Source: Smithella sp.
Lineage (GTDB): Bacteria; Desulfobacterota; Syntrophia; Syntrophales; Smithellaceae
Length of the DNA stretch: 64,000 nt
Reading direction: 5' to 3'
Assembly: GCA_007244375.1 (NCBI GenBank)
Contig: SCVW01000030.1
Coordinates: 120,426 to 184,425 of the forward strand
This document shows positions 30,837 to 39,579 of this stretch, piece after piece. The position numbers and the translations under genes were made by a program. The number at the start of each line of letters is the position of its first letter. Positions within the stretch are counted from its first letter, which is position 1. The notes below the pieces were generated by a model. It did not search any database. It saw nothing but the letters and a program-made list of their open reading frames with translations, and was not told the DNA's origin.

Positions 30837-33818
30837 CTAGTTTTCAAAAATATTTTCAATGCGTAATTTTTCTTCCAGTTTCGTGTTGGCTTCATTTAAT
30901 TTTTCCGGTGCCGAATAAACAGCCGTAGCGGCCGATTTTGCCGCCCGAGAAAAATAATCCGTCAAAGTATTTTTTAACTTTTGCGGAGTAGCGGATAAAA
31001 CATTTTCTCTGAATTTCTGGCGCATATCGTCATTAATCCCGGCGAAACTACGTATCAAGGCTACGTGTCCGCGTCCCGCCGGATCTAATGGTTTATCAAG
31101 AATGCCAATGGTGCTGATGATTGCCTTTTTTATTTCCTCCGATGAAATTTCATTCTTGGAATAAAAGTCCTGCGCATCTTTGAATATCTGTAGTGTTTCC
31201 ACAATGTGCGGGTCGCGATAAGAAAGAAAAGAAAACAAACCCAGCGTTGAGTCCAAAGAAGACATTCCTCCATAGGCTCCACCCTGCACGCGAATATGTT
31301 TGTAAAGATAATTATTGGATAGTTCTCTGGCTGAAATCATCAATAGCGCGGAAGCCGGATCAATGTAGGCAGGAGCCCGTAAAACATAAGCGATATAAGA
31401 TACCTGTGCCGGTATGGAAATGCCGGCAAGCACAGGTGATAAAATCGGTTTTGTTTCTGTCTTTGCCGTTACCGAAGCCGGTAGCTTGTCCAGAAGTTCT
31501 AAAATATATTCTTCTACAATCTTCAATCCTTTAGCTTCGGCAGTTATGTTTATAGTAAGGTTTTCCTTGTTAAATAAAATTTTTCGTAATTCTTCCAGTC
31601 TTTCGCGCAAATCCTGTTTTGCCGATTCGAAGTTTAGAGCTGCTTTTTGCACAAAATTAAATTGTGTTCGGCCATGCCATTGTTCATCCCGGTAAGCTGG
31701 CAAGCTAAGTGCGGAACCTGCCGCCATTTTAGCAAAAATGTGACCCGAAGGAACAATTGCCGATTGCAGATTATTTTTTCTCTCTGAGATTAAATCACGC
31801 ATGCGGCCGTAATCGTTTAAATCGCCTGAGCTTATAACATCACTCACAATATTTATAGTTTCCGGTAAATTGCGGTAAAGCGCGCTAAATGTGAAACCCA
31901 TCTTTTGCCAGGTCGTGCTGGCATCTGCAGAAAAGCCGGTTGCCAGATCGTAGCCAAAACCGCCCATTTTCAACGCAATGCGCTTGGCCATCTCCTCATA
32001 AGTAAAACCGGCGGCGCCCATTCCGGTGATAATTTTACCCATGAGCGGAAGATAGGGCTGAAGTTCTTCCGGTACATTCGATACGTCAAAGGCTAAATCA
32101 ATGTATGCAATACCGTTGGTGAAAAGATCATGTTCCAAGACGGGAACGTTTCTGATTTGAGAATTCTGAGTGGGTATGGATTCAATTGATTGTGTAATGT
32201 CTTCAATCTTTAACTTTGGTATGGTTGCCGCAGCTTGAGGTGAATCAGGTTCCGATTGAAATCTTTTCAATTCTGTCGCTTGAGCGTTTATTTCCATCAA
32301 CTTGCTTTTGGTCAACGATGTTTTCAATTTGGCCATCTTTTCCTGATGAGCTTTTTCTTTCTTCTCGTTGAAATTAGGATCCGGTTCCATAATGGCCAAA
32401 ATACGATGAGGATTATCCAGCAACCATTTCTTGGTCATTTTTTGGAATATTTGGGGATCTTCTGTCCAACGCTGACGGATATCTTCGATTGCTTTGGGGA
32501 AATCCAGTCCTATTAACGGATCACCGTCATAGAGCCATGTCTGGAACACATTACCCATTAAGATAATGCCATAAGGATAAGAACCACGAATTATTTCTTT
32601 ACCGTGAAATTCTACCTGATGCAAAATACCTTCTATCAGTTCCTTATCATAGCCATTGTCCACGATAGTTTTTATCGTTTCAAAAATCAGTTTTTCTATT
32701 TTTTGCGCTTCCGAACTTTGTGTGTTTCTCAAACCAGCACAAAGCATTAGCTGCTTTAAATCAGCTTCAATGCCGCTTATAGGTGTAAGGTCTTCGCCCA
32801 GACCGGAATCAATCAATGCTTTGCGCAAGGGGCTGGCTGCACTGCCTACAAGAAGAGCGGCTATGATTTCCAGAATAAGCGAAGTTTCATGATCGGTGTT
32901 TTCGGACATCATCCAAGCCATATTTACCATCGTCTTACGTTCGACAGGATCACCTTTACCTATTGGATAAGTGCTTCGGATAATACGTTGTTCTGTAAGA
33001 CGTTTCTGGCTTTTGATAGAAGAATCTATTTCTGCTCGGTTGAAATCAGCGAGCATTTCGGAAAGGAATGCAAGATGATCTCCGGTGGGTATGTCGCCGT
33101 AAATAAAAAACCGCGCGTTGGTTGGTGAATAATAAGTGCGATGAAATTCACAAAACTGTTCATACGTAAGCGTGGGAATAACGTCGGGGTCTCCACCTGA
33201 ATCAAAGGCGTAAATGCTGTCGGGATAGAGATTTTCCTGTATGGTTTTATACATCAGTGAATCAGGAGATGAGTATGCCCCTTTCATTTCATTGTAGACT
33301 ATACCGGAAATAATCAAATCGCTGGATAGATCATCCGGCACTGAAAGTTCGAGATGGTGACCTTCCTGGGAAAAGGTTTCTCTAAGCAGTCGCGGATGTA
33401 ATACCAAATCGGTGTAAACGCGTGCCAGATTGAAAAAATCAGTTTTTATTTGACTGGCGACAGGATAAACTGTTTTATCCGGATAGGTGAAAGCATTGAT
33501 AAATGTTTGCAGTGTCGAGCGCATCAATTCTTTAAATACGTCTTTAAGCGGATATTTTTCTGAGCCTGCCAGTACTGAGTGTTCCAGAATATGAGGCAAC
33601 CCCGTTGAGTCTGTGGGTGGAGTACGAAACCCGATTGCGTATAAATTTTCACGATCGAATGAGTGTAAGTGCAAGACTTTAGCGCCTGTTTTATTGTGTT
33701 CTATTTCGTAGGCGGTAACTCTTAGTTCAGGAAATGTTTTCACACGCAAGACTTGGAATCCGCATAGTTCATCACCGGCTTTCATTGTTGGCTGAGGAAA
33801 AATTAATTGATCAGACAT
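30837..33818 (-). CDS. M16C zinc metallopeptidase (presequence protease-like)
   Basis: 993-residue two-lobed insulinase-family peptidase. The inverted zinc motif HILEH has ligands His76 and His80 and catalytic Glu79; the third ligand is Glu177 in YNEMKG. The length and the N-terminal GFQVLRVKTFPELRVTAYEIEHNKTGA match the PreP/M16C branch that degrades peptides inside a closed chamber. The central M16C linker region (about 480-560) and the second, non-catalytic half are present. No signal peptide, so cytoplasmic. The ATG follows TAGGAGC; 35 bp separate it from the rhomboid gene upstream, so the two may be cotranscribed. Confidence 0.93.
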   Translation of the reverse strand: MSDQLIFPQPTMKAGDELCGFQVLRVKTFPELRVTAYEIEHNKTGAKVLHLHSFDRENLYAIGFRTPPTDSTGLPHILEHSVLAGSEKYPLKDVFKELMRSTLQTFINAFTYPDKTVYPVASQIKTDFFNLARVYTDLVLHPRLLRETFSQEGHHLELSVPDDLSSDLIISGIVYNEMKGAYSSPDSLMYKTIQENLYPDSIYAFDSGGDPDVIPTLTYEQFCEFHRTYYSPTNARFFIYGDIPTGDHLAFLSEMLADFNRAEIDSSIKSQKRLTEQRIIRSTYPIGKGDPVERKTMVNMAWMMSENTDHETSLILEIIAALLVGSAASPLRKALIDSGLGEDLTPISGIEADLKQLMLCAGLRNTQSSEAQKIEKLIFETIKTIVDNGYDKELIEGILHQVEFHGKEIIRGSYPYGIILMGNVFQTWLYDGDPLIGLDFPKAIEDIRQRWTEDPQIFQKMTKKWLLDNPHRILAIMEPDPNFNEKKEKAHQEKMAKLKTSLTKSKLMEINAQATELKRFQSEPDSPQAAATIPKLKIEDITQSIESIPTQNSQIRNVPVLEHDLFTNGIAYIDLAFDVSNVPEELQPYLPLMGKIITGMGAAGFTYEEMAKRIALKMGGFGYDLATGFSADASTTWQKMGFTFSALYRNLPETINIVSDVISSGDLNDYGRMRDLISERKNNLQSAIVPSGHIFAKMAAGSALSLPAYRDEQWHGRTQFNFVQKAALNFESAKQDLRERLEELRKILFNKENLTINITAEAKGLKIVEEYILELLDKLPASVTAKTETKPILSPVLAGISIPAQVSYIAYVLRAPAYIDPASALLMISARELSNNYLYKHIRVQGGAYGGMSSLDSTLGLFSFLSYRDPHIVETLQIFKDAQDFYSKNEISSEEIKKAIISTIGILDKPLDPAGRGHVALIRSFAGINDDMRQKFRENVLSATPQKLKNTLTDYFSRAAKSAATAVYSAPEKLNEANTKLEEKLRIENIFEN

Positions 33819-33853
33819 TCAAAAAATGCTCCTAAATATATTCTTGTATAATT

Positions 33854-34690
33854 TTATAATGTTACAATTCCTGTACCGGTCATCAGCGAAGAAATGGCTG
33901 CCCAGACTAAGATTGCCGCAGTAAGCAGGATGCAGGCGAATGCTAAAATTTTGCTCCATGCGCTTTCAGGTTTATAATCGTTATAGCCCATCAGGAAAGA
34001 CAGAGCTATGCCGGATAACAGTCCGCCGCCGTGTGCCCAATTGTTTATGCCGGGGAATATTAATCCGAAGAAAATTAACCCAATGACCCAACCCATGGCC
34101 TGTTTATATATGGCTTCTCCGTAAGAACCACCGCGACTTTTACCGTAGTAAATGATAGCTCCGATTAATCCGCAGATACTGGCAGAAGCTCCGATGGTAA
34201 AGGGAACGCCGAAGAAAACAGAAGCCGCAAAACCACAGGCTCCGGTGATTATATATAGATTAATAAAACGATGAAAGCCGAACTCTCTCAATACAAAAGG
34301 ACCCAATTGATAAAGCGCCATCATGTTGAATAGAATATGCATGATTCCGCCATGCAGAAATGAGGCGGAAATTAAAGTCCAGAAACGGTGAGCTCCTAAA
34401 ACAGGTATTGTACCGCTTGCTCCAAGCAAAAAAAGACTCTGATTCGAAGGTGAAAGAAAATTAAATGAACCTTGATTCGAAATTCCTCCTAAAAACAGCG
34501 AGAAAATATAATAAGCGATGTTAATATAAATAATGGCCATGATGGGATTTGTCCCGAAAAAAATCTTTCGGAGAGCACCGGCCGTATTATGCAAACCCGG
34601 ACGTTTAAGTCCGCAGTAGGGACACTCAGGTTCGTCAACGCTGATTAATTTACGGCAATTGGGGCAGAGAATTGATTTTCTTTCTGACAT
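33854..34690 (-). CDS. rhomboid-family intramembrane serine protease with zinc ribbon
   Basis: 278 residues. N-terminal zinc ribbon (Cys9, Cys12, Cys23, Cys26), then at least six membrane helices. Catalytic Ser169 lies in the GASAS motif and His220 in WAHGGG; the HILFNM segment on the second helix is also conserved. It cleaves within membrane helices of unknown substrates. The cytoplasmic zinc ribbon may bind partners. The ribosome site GAGGTC lies upstream, next to a fold-back repeat. Confidence 0.9.
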   Translation of the reverse strand: MSERKSILCPNCRKLISVDEPECPYCGLKRPGLHNTAGALRKIFFGTNPIMAIIYINIAYYIFSLFLGGISNQGSFNFLSPSNQSLFLLGASGTIPVLGAHRFWTLISASFLHGGIMHILFNMMALYQLGPFVLREFGFHRFINLYIITGACGFAASVFFGVPFTIGASASICGLIGAIIYYGKSRGGSYGEAIYKQAMGWVIGLIFFGLIFPGINNWAHGGGLLSGIALSFLMGYNDYKPESAWSKILAFACILLTAAILVWAAISSLMTGTGIVTL

Positions 34691-34697
34691 TTAACGA

Positions 34698-34835
34698 CCT
34701 CGTAAAAAGTCCATATGCTGCGTTGCACTACATTCCTCCCCGGCCTTCGCCGGGGCAGGCTAGCGGCGTATGAATATATACGCCTCATTCCTCGGTATTT
34801 GTGCGCCTTGCCTCTGGAGCTTTTTACAAGGCTGT
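34698..34835. repeat. fold-back intergenic repeat, copy A
   Basis: About 138 bp with imperfect terminal inverted repeats (CCTCGTAAAAAGTCC at the left, GGAGCTTTTTACAAGG at the right). Inside are a perfect hairpin CCCCGGC-CTTC-GCCGGGG and a GGCGTAT/ATACGCC repeat, and the segment GCGCCTTGCCTCTGGA is shared with copy B at 62111-62232. It has no coding capacity, and it resembles a MITE-like or REP-type family common in deltaproteobacteria. The 311-bp gap 34691-35001 holds this and the start region of the next gene only. Confidence 0.8.
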
Positions 34836-35001
34836 TTGTTGCAACGAAAATGTGTTACAAATTATTGTGAGCATATGGAATCATTTATTCTTTTTTAATA
34901 GTAACTTAATTAACAATATTATCCGAAGATGTAAAGAAAAATACCGTTCCAAGTTGACTGCCAATTTGTCCGTATGTTATTCATTCAAAAGGAGAATTAC
35001 T

Positions 35002-36180
35002 TTGCAACTCAAAGATCGTGTAAAAATAAAAATTGAATCAATAGCATTTGGTGGCGAAGGCGTTGGCCGCATTGATAATTTTGTGGTATTTGTTCCTTTC
35101 TCTGCTATCGGTGATGAACTCGAAATTGAAATTATCCAGATGAAGAAAAATTTTCTCCGCGGCAGGTTATTAAAAATAATCAAACCATCTCAATTTCGGG
35201 TGAAGCCTTTATGCCGTTATTATGAAAAATGCGGCGGCTGTTGCTACCAACACTTAAAATATGAGCACCAACTGAAAATCAAACAAAAACAGATAGAGGA
35301 AGCTTTCTGGAAAATCGGTAAAATTGTATCACCGCCTGTTTTAGAACCAATAGCTGCGCCTAAAATTTATCACTATCGGGGAAAAGCTCAGTATCATGCC
35401 CAAAAAACGGCAAATGGCTGGCAAATCGGATTTTTGGATATTTCCGGCGGTAAGCTTGTGAATGTTGAACATTGCGAAATTATGGAAGAAACAATTAATG
35501 AAAAATTGATGCTTCTCAGGAATAACAATCAGTTGCTGGATGTGGATGATGAACAACTGACGATTTGGTCGGATTTTTTTACCGATCAGGAAAACAAAAA
35601 GGGATCAATTGTCAGAATGGTAAAAGGGAAAAATTTTCTGGTGCCCCGCGATGGATTTTTTCAAACCAATTTGTATTTAACGGATCAACTGGTGGATGAG
35701 GTTTGCCGTTTTGTAGCAATGGATGAAATAAATACCGTTGTTGATGCTTATTGTGGCAGCGGATTATTTTCTGTTTTTCTTTCACCACTTGCTAAAAATG
35801 TTTTGGGTATCGAGGTGAATGAAAAATCGGTAAGATGTGCGCGAATAAATACCAAAAATTCAGGGTTACAAAACGTAAAATTCATTTGCGGTGATGCTAG
35901 AGATGTATTACGAAAAAAACTTCTACCATCGAATAAAGGGATTTCCTTGATTATTCTGGATCCTCCCAGAAGTGGTTGTGAAAAAGCAGTATTAAAAGCA
36001 ATTGCAGATTTAAAACCACTTAAAATTATTTATGTTTCCTGTAATCCCGCTACTCAGGCTCGGGACGTTAAATATCTAAATGAAAGTGGATATGATTTGA
36101 GGAGTCTTTTACCGGTGGACATGTTTCCGCAAACGGAACATATCGAGGTCGTTGGGCTTATGGAAAGGATATTAAAATGA
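35002..36180 (+). CDS. TrmA/RumA-family RNA (uracil-5-)-methyltransferase
   Basis: 392 residues: TRAM domain (1-60, KIESIAFGGEGVGRI), iron-sulfur cysteines (Cys71, Cys77, Cys80 in CRYYEKCGGC, plus one in VEHCEI), then a SAM-dependent methyltransferase domain with VVDAYCGSGLFS, LDPPRSGCEK and the nucleophile Cys in YVSCNPAT. The Fe-S site suggests a 23S rRNA m5U enzyme (RlmD/RlmC type) rather than a TrmA tRNA enzyme, but this is not certain. The TTG at 35002, 7-8 bases after AAAAGGAG, is the real start; the frame open from 34801 runs through a repeat and has no support. Confidence 0.88.
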   Translation: MQLKDRVKIKIESIAFGGEGVGRIDNFVVFVPFSAIGDELEIEIIQMKKNFLRGRLLKIIKPSQFRVKPLCRYYEKCGGCCYQHLKYEHQLKIKQKQIEEAFWKIGKIVSPPVLEPIAAPKIYHYRGKAQYHAQKTANGWQIGFLDISGGKLVNVEHCEIMEETINEKLMLLRNNNQLLDVDDEQLTIWSDFFTDQENKKGSIVRMVKGKNFLVPRDGFFQTNLYLTDQLVDEVCRFVAMDEINTVVDAYCGSGLFSVFLSPLAKNVLGIEVNEKSVRCARINTKNSGLQNVKFICGDARDVLRKKLLPSNKGISLIILDPPRSGCEKAVLKAIADLKPLKIIYVSCNPATQARDVKYLNESGYDLRSLLPVDMFPQTEHIEVVGLMERILK

Positions 36181-36286
36181 TGGTGATTACAGATAAAAAA
36201 TTATAAATTGCAATAATATTTATAGCTTTCAGACAAAAATATTGCTATCAAGAATATATTACTCAAAAACACAAGGAGAGGGAAAA

Positions 36287-36709
36287 ATGGCATCAAAGAG
36301 TAAAGATGTAAGGATGGAACAGCTCCGAATATTTCAAAAAAGACTTGATTTACGGTTGCAGCAATTAGCTCAGAAAGGGATCGGCGAGAAAGATGCTCAA
36401 AAAGATCCTCTTGTTAAAAGCCTAAAATCAAAAATAAAAGAGACTAATTTTAGAATTGCGGCGATTGAGAACTTTGTTAAACTTGCCGGGTCGTTAGCAC
36501 AAGCTAAAGTGCAGAAACAGGCCGAACTGGTGGCGAAAAAAGAAGAAAAACTAGAGCAGAAGCAGGCAGAGCCGAAGCAGAAGAAGGCTGAGAAAGAGCC
36601 AAAGAAACAACCGGCTTCCGGTGAAGAGACACCAAAAAAACCAAAGAAACAATCTGCCGGGACGGATGAAGAGGTGCCCAAAAAACGAACAAGCAAGAAA
36701 GAAGAATAA
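36287..36709 (+). CDS. Lys/Glu-rich small protein of unknown function
   Basis: 140 residues. The N-terminal half (about 1-75) is helical and could form a coiled coil (EQLRIFQKRLDLRLQQLAQKG, KSLKSKIKETNFRIAAIENF); the C-terminal half is a low-complexity tail of Lys, Glu, Gln and Pro (KKPKKQSAG, PKKRTSKKEE). This composition suggests a nucleic-acid-binding or chromatin-like role, but I do not recognise the family. The start at 36287 is set by CAAGGAGAGGG. Monocistronic, with a good terminator. Confidence 0.7.
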   Translation: MASKSKDVRMEQLRIFQKRLDLRLQQLAQKGIGEKDAQKDPLVKSLKSKIKETNFRIAAIENFVKLAGSLAQAKVQKQAELVAKKEEKLEQKQAEPKQKKAEKEPKKQPASGEETPKKPKKQSAGTDEEVPKKRTSKKEE

Positions 36710-36740
36710 TAAAATTCAAATATAAATTTTTAGACGAATA

Positions 36741-36774
36741 AAAAGGGCAACCAGTAATAAGGTTGCCTTTTTTT
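36741..36774 (+). terminator. rho-independent terminator
   Basis: Stem GGCAACC/GGTTGCC (36746-36752 and 36761-36767) with a run of seven T after it and an A-run before it, so it could also serve the minus strand. Confidence 0.88.
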
Positions 36775-36782
36775 ATTTATAT

Positions 36783-36858
36783 TGGCGTCCCCACGGAGAT
36801 TCGAACTCCGGTTACAGGCGTGAAAGGCCCGTGTCCTAGGCCTCTAGACGATGGGGAC
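36783..36858 (-). tRNA. tRNA-Glu (TTC)
   Basis: 76 nt on the minus strand with encoded CCA: acceptor GTCCCCA/TGGGGAC, anticodon loop CTTTCAC (anticodon TTC), T-arm CGGAGTTCGAATCTCCG. Confidence 0.96.
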
Positions 36859-36887
36859 GTCCTCATGCCATTTTTTGCAGGTTGCGC

Positions 36888-36916
36888 CTTATATATTGTT
36901 AAAATCATAATGTCAA
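36888..36916 (-). promoter_or_regulatory. promoter of tRNA-Glu
   Basis: On the minus strand TTGACA (36916-36911), 17 bases, TATAAG (36893-36888), ending 29 bp before the tRNA. Confidence 0.65.
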
Positions 36917-37040
36917 GTATTAGCTAAAAAAAATTGTCAGGAAATTTAATAAAATATAAAGGGTTGGTAAGACTTTGAAATATATAGGTTACTGTGATGT
37001 TAGTTGTTACGGATAAATTACGTAGATAAAAATGTCAAAC

Positions 37041-37628
37041 TTAAATACCCTGTGTTATAAATATCGCAATTCCTCTACGAACAATCATTACGCCGATTGC
37101 AGCCAAAAGCAGACTGGTAATTTTAGATACCGTTTTGGAGCCTGTTGTGCCAATAGTGCGCTCAATGAATGGTGCCATGAAAAATATACCGCCGGCAATC
37201 AAAATGTTCGCAATAATGGCCAAGGAAGTAATAAATAATTTATGCTCGTTAACCAAAAGCATGGATGTTGTCAAAACGGCCGGTCCTGTAATTAGCGGGA
37301 CTCCTATTGGAACGGCACCCATACTTTCCAAATCAATCGCATAACGATTTTTTTCAACGGAAAGCATATCGCGAATGGATATCACAAAAAGAAGTGTTCC
37401 TCCCGCAATCATGAAATCGGCAACAGTGATGCCCAGTAACTTTAAGGTTGCTGTACCTACAGCGATAAAGGCAAGAGCAACAATGATTGCCGTAATCATT
37501 GATTGAATAATAATTTTTTTGACCTTATTTTGTTCAATGCCTTCGGTGAAATTCATGAATAAAGGCAATACACCAATGGCATCGACAGCCACAAAAAGAG
37601 GAACAAAGCACAATCCAAATGATTTCAT
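37041..37628 (-). CDS. MarC-family inner-membrane protein
   Basis: 195 residues with six predicted membrane helices and the MarC pattern: VAVDAIGVLPLFMNFTEG at the start, FMIAGGTLLFVISI, and SMGAVPIGVPLITGPAVLTT. Conserved family of unknown transport function (its old link to multiple antibiotic resistance was not upheld). The ATG follows GTGGAG. Single gene. Confidence 0.9.
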   Translation of the reverse strand: MKSFGLCFVPLFVAVDAIGVLPLFMNFTEGIEQNKVKKIIIQSMITAIIVALAFIAVGTATLKLLGITVADFMIAGGTLLFVISIRDMLSVEKNRYAIDLESMGAVPIGVPLITGPAVLTTSMLLVNEHKLFITSLAIIANILIAGGIFFMAPFIERTIGTTGSKTVSKITSLLLAAIGVMIVRRGIAIFITQGI

Positions 37629-37779
37629 ATTTTATTACTCCACGGAAGGTTGCTTTTATTAGTTACCATTATAATCATCATCTGCCATAATTGGCAAGCA
37701 TGTATGGAAAATATTTTTTCTGAAATATTTAAGCAGGATTAACTGGACTTTTTAACTGTGTTATGCACTTTTCTTAATA

Positions 37780-37808
37780 TTGAACCATGTCCTTTGTTAT
37801 GGTATAAA
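37780..37808 (+). promoter_or_regulatory. promoter of the Rho-N-like small gene
   Basis: TTGAAC (37780-37785), 17 bases, TATAAA (37803-37808), with an extended-type TGG just before the -10. About 72 bp before the start codon. Confidence 0.5.
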
Positions 37809-37879
37809 AAACCATTCCTTTACTTTGAGCATTGCAAATTGATTTCCCAATATATAAAAAATAAGGAGGTTTATACGCG

Positions 37880-38248
37880 ATGTCAGAAGAAACCCATAAA
37901 AAAGAGCATAAAGAACATGACGAAAAACATCTGGAGAAACTGACTATTAAGGAGTTACGGGAGATCGCCGAGGGGATTCCCCATGAAAGAGCAATTCACG
38001 ATATGAAAAAGGAAGAACTTGTTGCCTTTATCAAAGAAGCACGGGGTATCAAGGACGAAGCACCCGTCAAGAAGAAGAAACATATAGGTAAAATCAAGAT
38101 GACCAAGTCTGAACTTAAGGCGAAAATTCGTGAATTAAAAATCCTGAGATGGCAGGCTCTGGAATCCAAAGAAAACGATAAAGCCTCCCAGTTTAGGCAC
38201 AAGATAAGCCAACTGAAGAAAAAGTCAAGACGCCTTGCTGCTGTCTGA
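37880..38248 (+). CDS. Rho-N/SAP-domain-like small basic protein
   Basis: 122 residues. After a His/Lys-rich start, residues about 20-55 (LTIKELREIAEGIP, MKKEELVAFIKEARGI) match the Rho N-terminal helix-extended-loop-helix fold, a nucleic-acid-binding module. The C-terminal half is Lys-rich and helical (MTKSELKAKIRELKILRWQALE). Probably a DNA- or RNA-binding protein of unknown role. The excellent ribosome site AAGGAGG and a near-consensus promoter suggest good expression. A large hairpin terminator follows. Confidence 0.7.
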   Translation: MSEETHKKEHKEHDEKHLEKLTIKELREIAEGIPHERAIHDMKKEELVAFIKEARGIKDEAPVKKKKHIGKIKMTKSELKAKIRELKILRWQALESKENDKASQFRHKISQLKKKSRRLAAV

Positions 38249-38300
38249 AACGTTTAATAAGTTAGAAAATAACGGGATTATTCTTCCGGTATTCGCACCG

Positions 38301-38344
38301 CTGATATAATTAAGCCACGCTTTCGCGCGGCTTAATTATATCAG
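38301..38344. terminator. bidirectional terminator-like hairpin
   Basis: Perfect 16-bp inverted repeat CTGATATAATTAAGCC/GGCTTAATTATATCAG (38301-38316, 38329-38344) with an inner CGC/GCG extension, between convergent genes. AT-rich arms with a GC top. It would end the nine-gene hgc/ars run on the minus strand. Confidence 0.7.
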
Positions 38345-38358
38345 GCTTGACGTAAAAT

Positions 38359-39543
38359 TTATGGACATAACAGAACACTTCTTGCCCAGAGACAATCACC
38401 GCATACAGGATGGGAGTTTCCGAAACAATCTTCCTCGTTGGTTTCTGAATTAATACACCCGCTGCATTGGATGCATGGTGAAAAATCAAAGGTAAGCACC
38501 CGATTCCGAAAGTTCTGATAGTTTTTTTTATTCCAGATATCACCAATCTTTTCCTGAGCAATATTACCCACTGAATATCTTTTGATGAATTTTTCTCTGC
38601 CCAGAATGTAACAACGGTAAGAATGCATAAGTGCAATACACGGACATATATCCCCTGACCAAGTAATGGCTGCGGAACCCTTCTGGACAAAAGGACAACA
38701 ATATTCCTGAGGAATATCTCTAACCTCTGGCATGGGTATGTCCAGTATTTTCAAAAACTCCATAAGAGGCGTAAGATATTCAGTATGTAGATCCATACGA
38801 GGTAATATCAGTTCCTGAGACCATTTAGGTCGCTCATCATTGTCATTGATGGTTGCGCTGATCCAATAGATGATTTCATCTTTCATATCTTCGGAACATG
38901 GAAGCAGATTAGTCAGCATAATAAAATCTGCCTTCAGGGCTTTTGCCTTATAAGCGAGGTCGGGAAGTTGATTTATATTGCTTTTCATAATGACAAATTC
39001 CAGGCCGACATTGATCTTTTTCCCGGACATCTTTGCGCGCAGCAGGTTCATCCCTCTGATATTTTCTTCCACTCTTGATAGGTCTCCGCCAATGCGGACA
39101 TCTTCGTATGATACTTGGTTGGTTCCGTCAACAGAGACAACAAGTGTATCCAGACTAGCCTGTACAAAGCCCTTTGCCATATCTTTATCAAGAAGGTGTC
39201 CGTTAGTAATGACCTCTGTTTTCAGACCAATTTCATGGGCCTCAACGACCATATTAACAATTTCCTGATGTGCAAGCGGTTCGCCGTAGCCCCAGAAGGG
39301 TATGGTATTCAGCGTTTTAATATCTTTAAGATCAGAAAGAAGTTTTCGGTAAACAACCATATCCATGGAGCCGATAGACGCATCCCATGAGTTTCGGATA
39401 CAGGTACGGCACTGAAGGTTACACTGAGTAGTGGGTTCAATGTAGAGCTTCGAAAGGGGAGGCTTTGTTGAAAAAAGGGAAAACTTTCTGAGAGGATCTT
39501 TTAACGGGCTGCCCTGATTATTTGTTTGTCGTAAGATTTTCAT
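38359..39543 (-). CDS. radical SAM/SPASM-domain protein
   Basis: 394 residues. The radical SAM cluster motif is Cys41-x3-Cys45-x2-Cys48 (TTQCNLQCRTC), followed by FWGYGEPLAH (the GGEP-like SAM motif). The C-terminal SPASM-type region is rich in Cys (CIQCSGC, then CGDCLWARSVLLCP) for auxiliary clusters. The N-terminal LYIEPTTQCNLQCRTCIRNSW and the CGDCLWA ending resemble the subgroup annotated as tungsten-enzyme (AOR) cofactor-modifying or maturase proteins; I place it there only tentatively. It starts 36 bp after the VKOR fusion gene on the same strand, so it may be the last gene of the arsR-hgcAB transcript. Substrate unknown. Confidence 0.8.
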   Translation of the reverse strand: MKILRQTNNQGSPLKDPLRKFSLFSTKPPLSKLYIEPTTQCNLQCRTCIRNSWDASIGSMDMVVYRKLLSDLKDIKTLNTIPFWGYGEPLAHQEIVNMVVEAHEIGLKTEVITNGHLLDKDMAKGFVQASLDTLVVSVDGTNQVSYEDVRIGGDLSRVEENIRGMNLLRAKMSGKKINVGLEFVIMKSNINQLPDLAYKAKALKADFIMLTNLLPCSEDMKDEIIYWISATINDNDERPKWSQELILPRMDLHTEYLTPLMEFLKILDIPMPEVRDIPQEYCCPFVQKGSAAITWSGDICPCIALMHSYRCYILGREKFIKRYSVGNIAQEKIGDIWNKKNYQNFRNRVLTFDFSPCIQCSGCINSETNEEDCFGNSHPVCGDCLWARSVLLCP

Positions 39544-39579
39544 TTATAATTAATACTCTTTTTGTCTACTCTGCAGAAA

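Noticed and set aside
34801..35001. A 67-residue N-terminal extension of the TrmA-family protein
   Set aside because: It begins inside a fold-back repeat, has no family similarity, and a proper AAAAGGAG site precedes the TTG at 35002 that opens the TRAM domain.
38301..38344. Perfect 16-bp inverted repeat as a recombination or attachment site
   Set aside because: It lies between convergent genes, has no integrase nearby and has the form of a bidirectional terminator.
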